DNA of 5,508 nucleotides from Thermococcus sp. (GTDB lineage Archaea > Methanobacteriota_B > Thermococci > Thermococcales > Thermococcaceae), in NCBI RefSeq assembly GCF_027066465.1, contig NZ_JAMONU010000201.1, positions 1 through 5,508 on the forward strand. The letters run 5' to 3'. The translations under genes were made by a program, and so were the position numbers. Shown here one piece after another: positions 5,134 to 5,508 of the stretch. Numbering within the stretch: position 1 is the first letter of the stretch; every line of letters starts with the position of its first letter. The notes under the pieces were generated by a model. That model worked only from the letters and a program-made list of their open reading frames with translations. It was not told the origin of the DNA and did not search any database.

Positions 5134-5508
5134 AGGTCGTGATTCTCGGCTCGGGTTCATACAGCGGAACCCCCAAGCCCCTCTGCACCTGCGAGAACTG
5201 CTCGCGGGCGAGGATTAATCCGGCCTTAAGGAGAACGCGGTTTTCGCTCTATTTCGGGGGGACGCTCGTTGACCCGAGTCCAGACCTGCACTACCACCTG
5301 GAGAGGCTGAACAGGAATGTGGAGCGGGTTCTCATCACCCACGGCCACTTCGACCACGTTTTCGGCTTACCTGACCTTCAGGTCTTCAAGCACATCTCTT
5401 TTTACTCCCACAGGGAAGCACTGGAAGTCGCGAAAAGCTTAGCGAGGCTGGCCTTCGGCTCGGAAAGTCCGGAGGGGCATGAGTGGAACTATAGCAAGCT
5501 TGAGTTCT
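5130..5508 (+). CDS. Metallo-beta-lactamase-fold hydrolase, PhnP-like (C-terminus outside window)
   Basis: The first 126 residues of a cytosolic metallohydrolase are present; the gene runs off the window. Seen: N-terminal strand MKVVILGSGSYSGTP, then C19-T-C21-E-N-C24, the CxCxxC that in E. coli PhnP helps bind a structural zinc. Next come NPALRRTRFSLYF, VDPSPDL (48-53; Asp or Ser in the sheet-end position) and T-H71-G-H73-F-D75-H76, the HxHxDH metal-binding motif of the catalytic dinuclear site. PhnP itself is a cyclic phosphodiesterase in phosphonate breakdown; PqqB has a related layout. No phosphonate genes are nearby, so the substrate here is undetermined and a phosphodiester is only a guess. 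It is the second gene of an operon with the EamA permease (4-base ATGA overlap). The family call is firm; the PhnP subfamily is probable. Confidence 0.9.
   Translation, partial: MKVVILGSGSYSGTPKPLCTCENCSRARINPALRRTRFSLYFGGTLVDPSPDLHYHLERLNRNVERVLITHGHFDHVFGLPDLQVFKHISFYSHREALEVAKSLARLAFGSESPEGHEWNYSKLEF

Noticed and set aside
1..5508. CRISPR array, tRNA, rRNA, snoRNA or insertion sequence
   Set aside because: No regularly spaced repeats, tRNA cloverleaf signatures, transposase motifs or terminal inverted repeats were found by reading either strand.

Overview
This window looks like a piece of a hyperthermophilic euryarchaeal chromosome, most likely Thermococcales (Thermococcus or a close relative). 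The tryptophanyl-tRNA synthetase is of the archaeal/eukaryotic type and closely resembles Pyrococcus/Thermococcus proteins as I remember them. Start sites carry GGTGGT or GGAGGTG Shine-Dalgarno sequences or are apparently leaderless, promoters have BRE/TATA architecture, GTG and TTG starts occur, and proteins are rich in Lys, Glu and Arg. No rRNA, tRNA, CRISPR array, transposase or integrase is visible.

Layout. Positions 1-1308 (minus) hold the N-terminal 436 codons of a secreted lipoprotein whose body resembles an M1-type (gluzincin) peptidase lacking HEXXH. Just upstream on the same strand is trpS (1349-2497, minus). It is preceded by an unusually long leader (about 95 nt if the best promoter is used) that contains a nine-codon mini-ORF ending Trp-Leu-Trp. 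Then comes a 67-residue coiled-coil protein (2689-2892, minus). Positions about 2985-3201 (plus) hold a small gene that looks broken by a frameshift and by loss of its start codon. Its stop abuts, back to back, the stop of a signal-peptide plus C-terminal-anchor surface glycoprotein (3202-4200, minus). A divergent promoter region (4201-4290) separates that gene from a plus-strand operon: an EamA-family permease (4291-5133) whose stop overlaps the start of a PhnP-like metallo-beta-lactamase-fold hydrolase (5130 to beyond 5508).

How the genes relate. Only the permease/hydrolase pair is clearly an operon (ATGA overlap). The two minus-strand surface proteins have their own promoters and no evident functional tie to trpS. 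The two observations most worth following are the Trp-rich mini-ORF plus possible SD-sequestering segments upstream of trpS, which suggest Trp-dependent translational attenuation in an archaeon, and a C-x23-C-x6-C-x2-C cysteine set in TrpRS nearly matching the iron-sulfur motif reported for Thermotoga maritima TrpRS. Both are hypotheses; the sequence elements themselves are directly visible.
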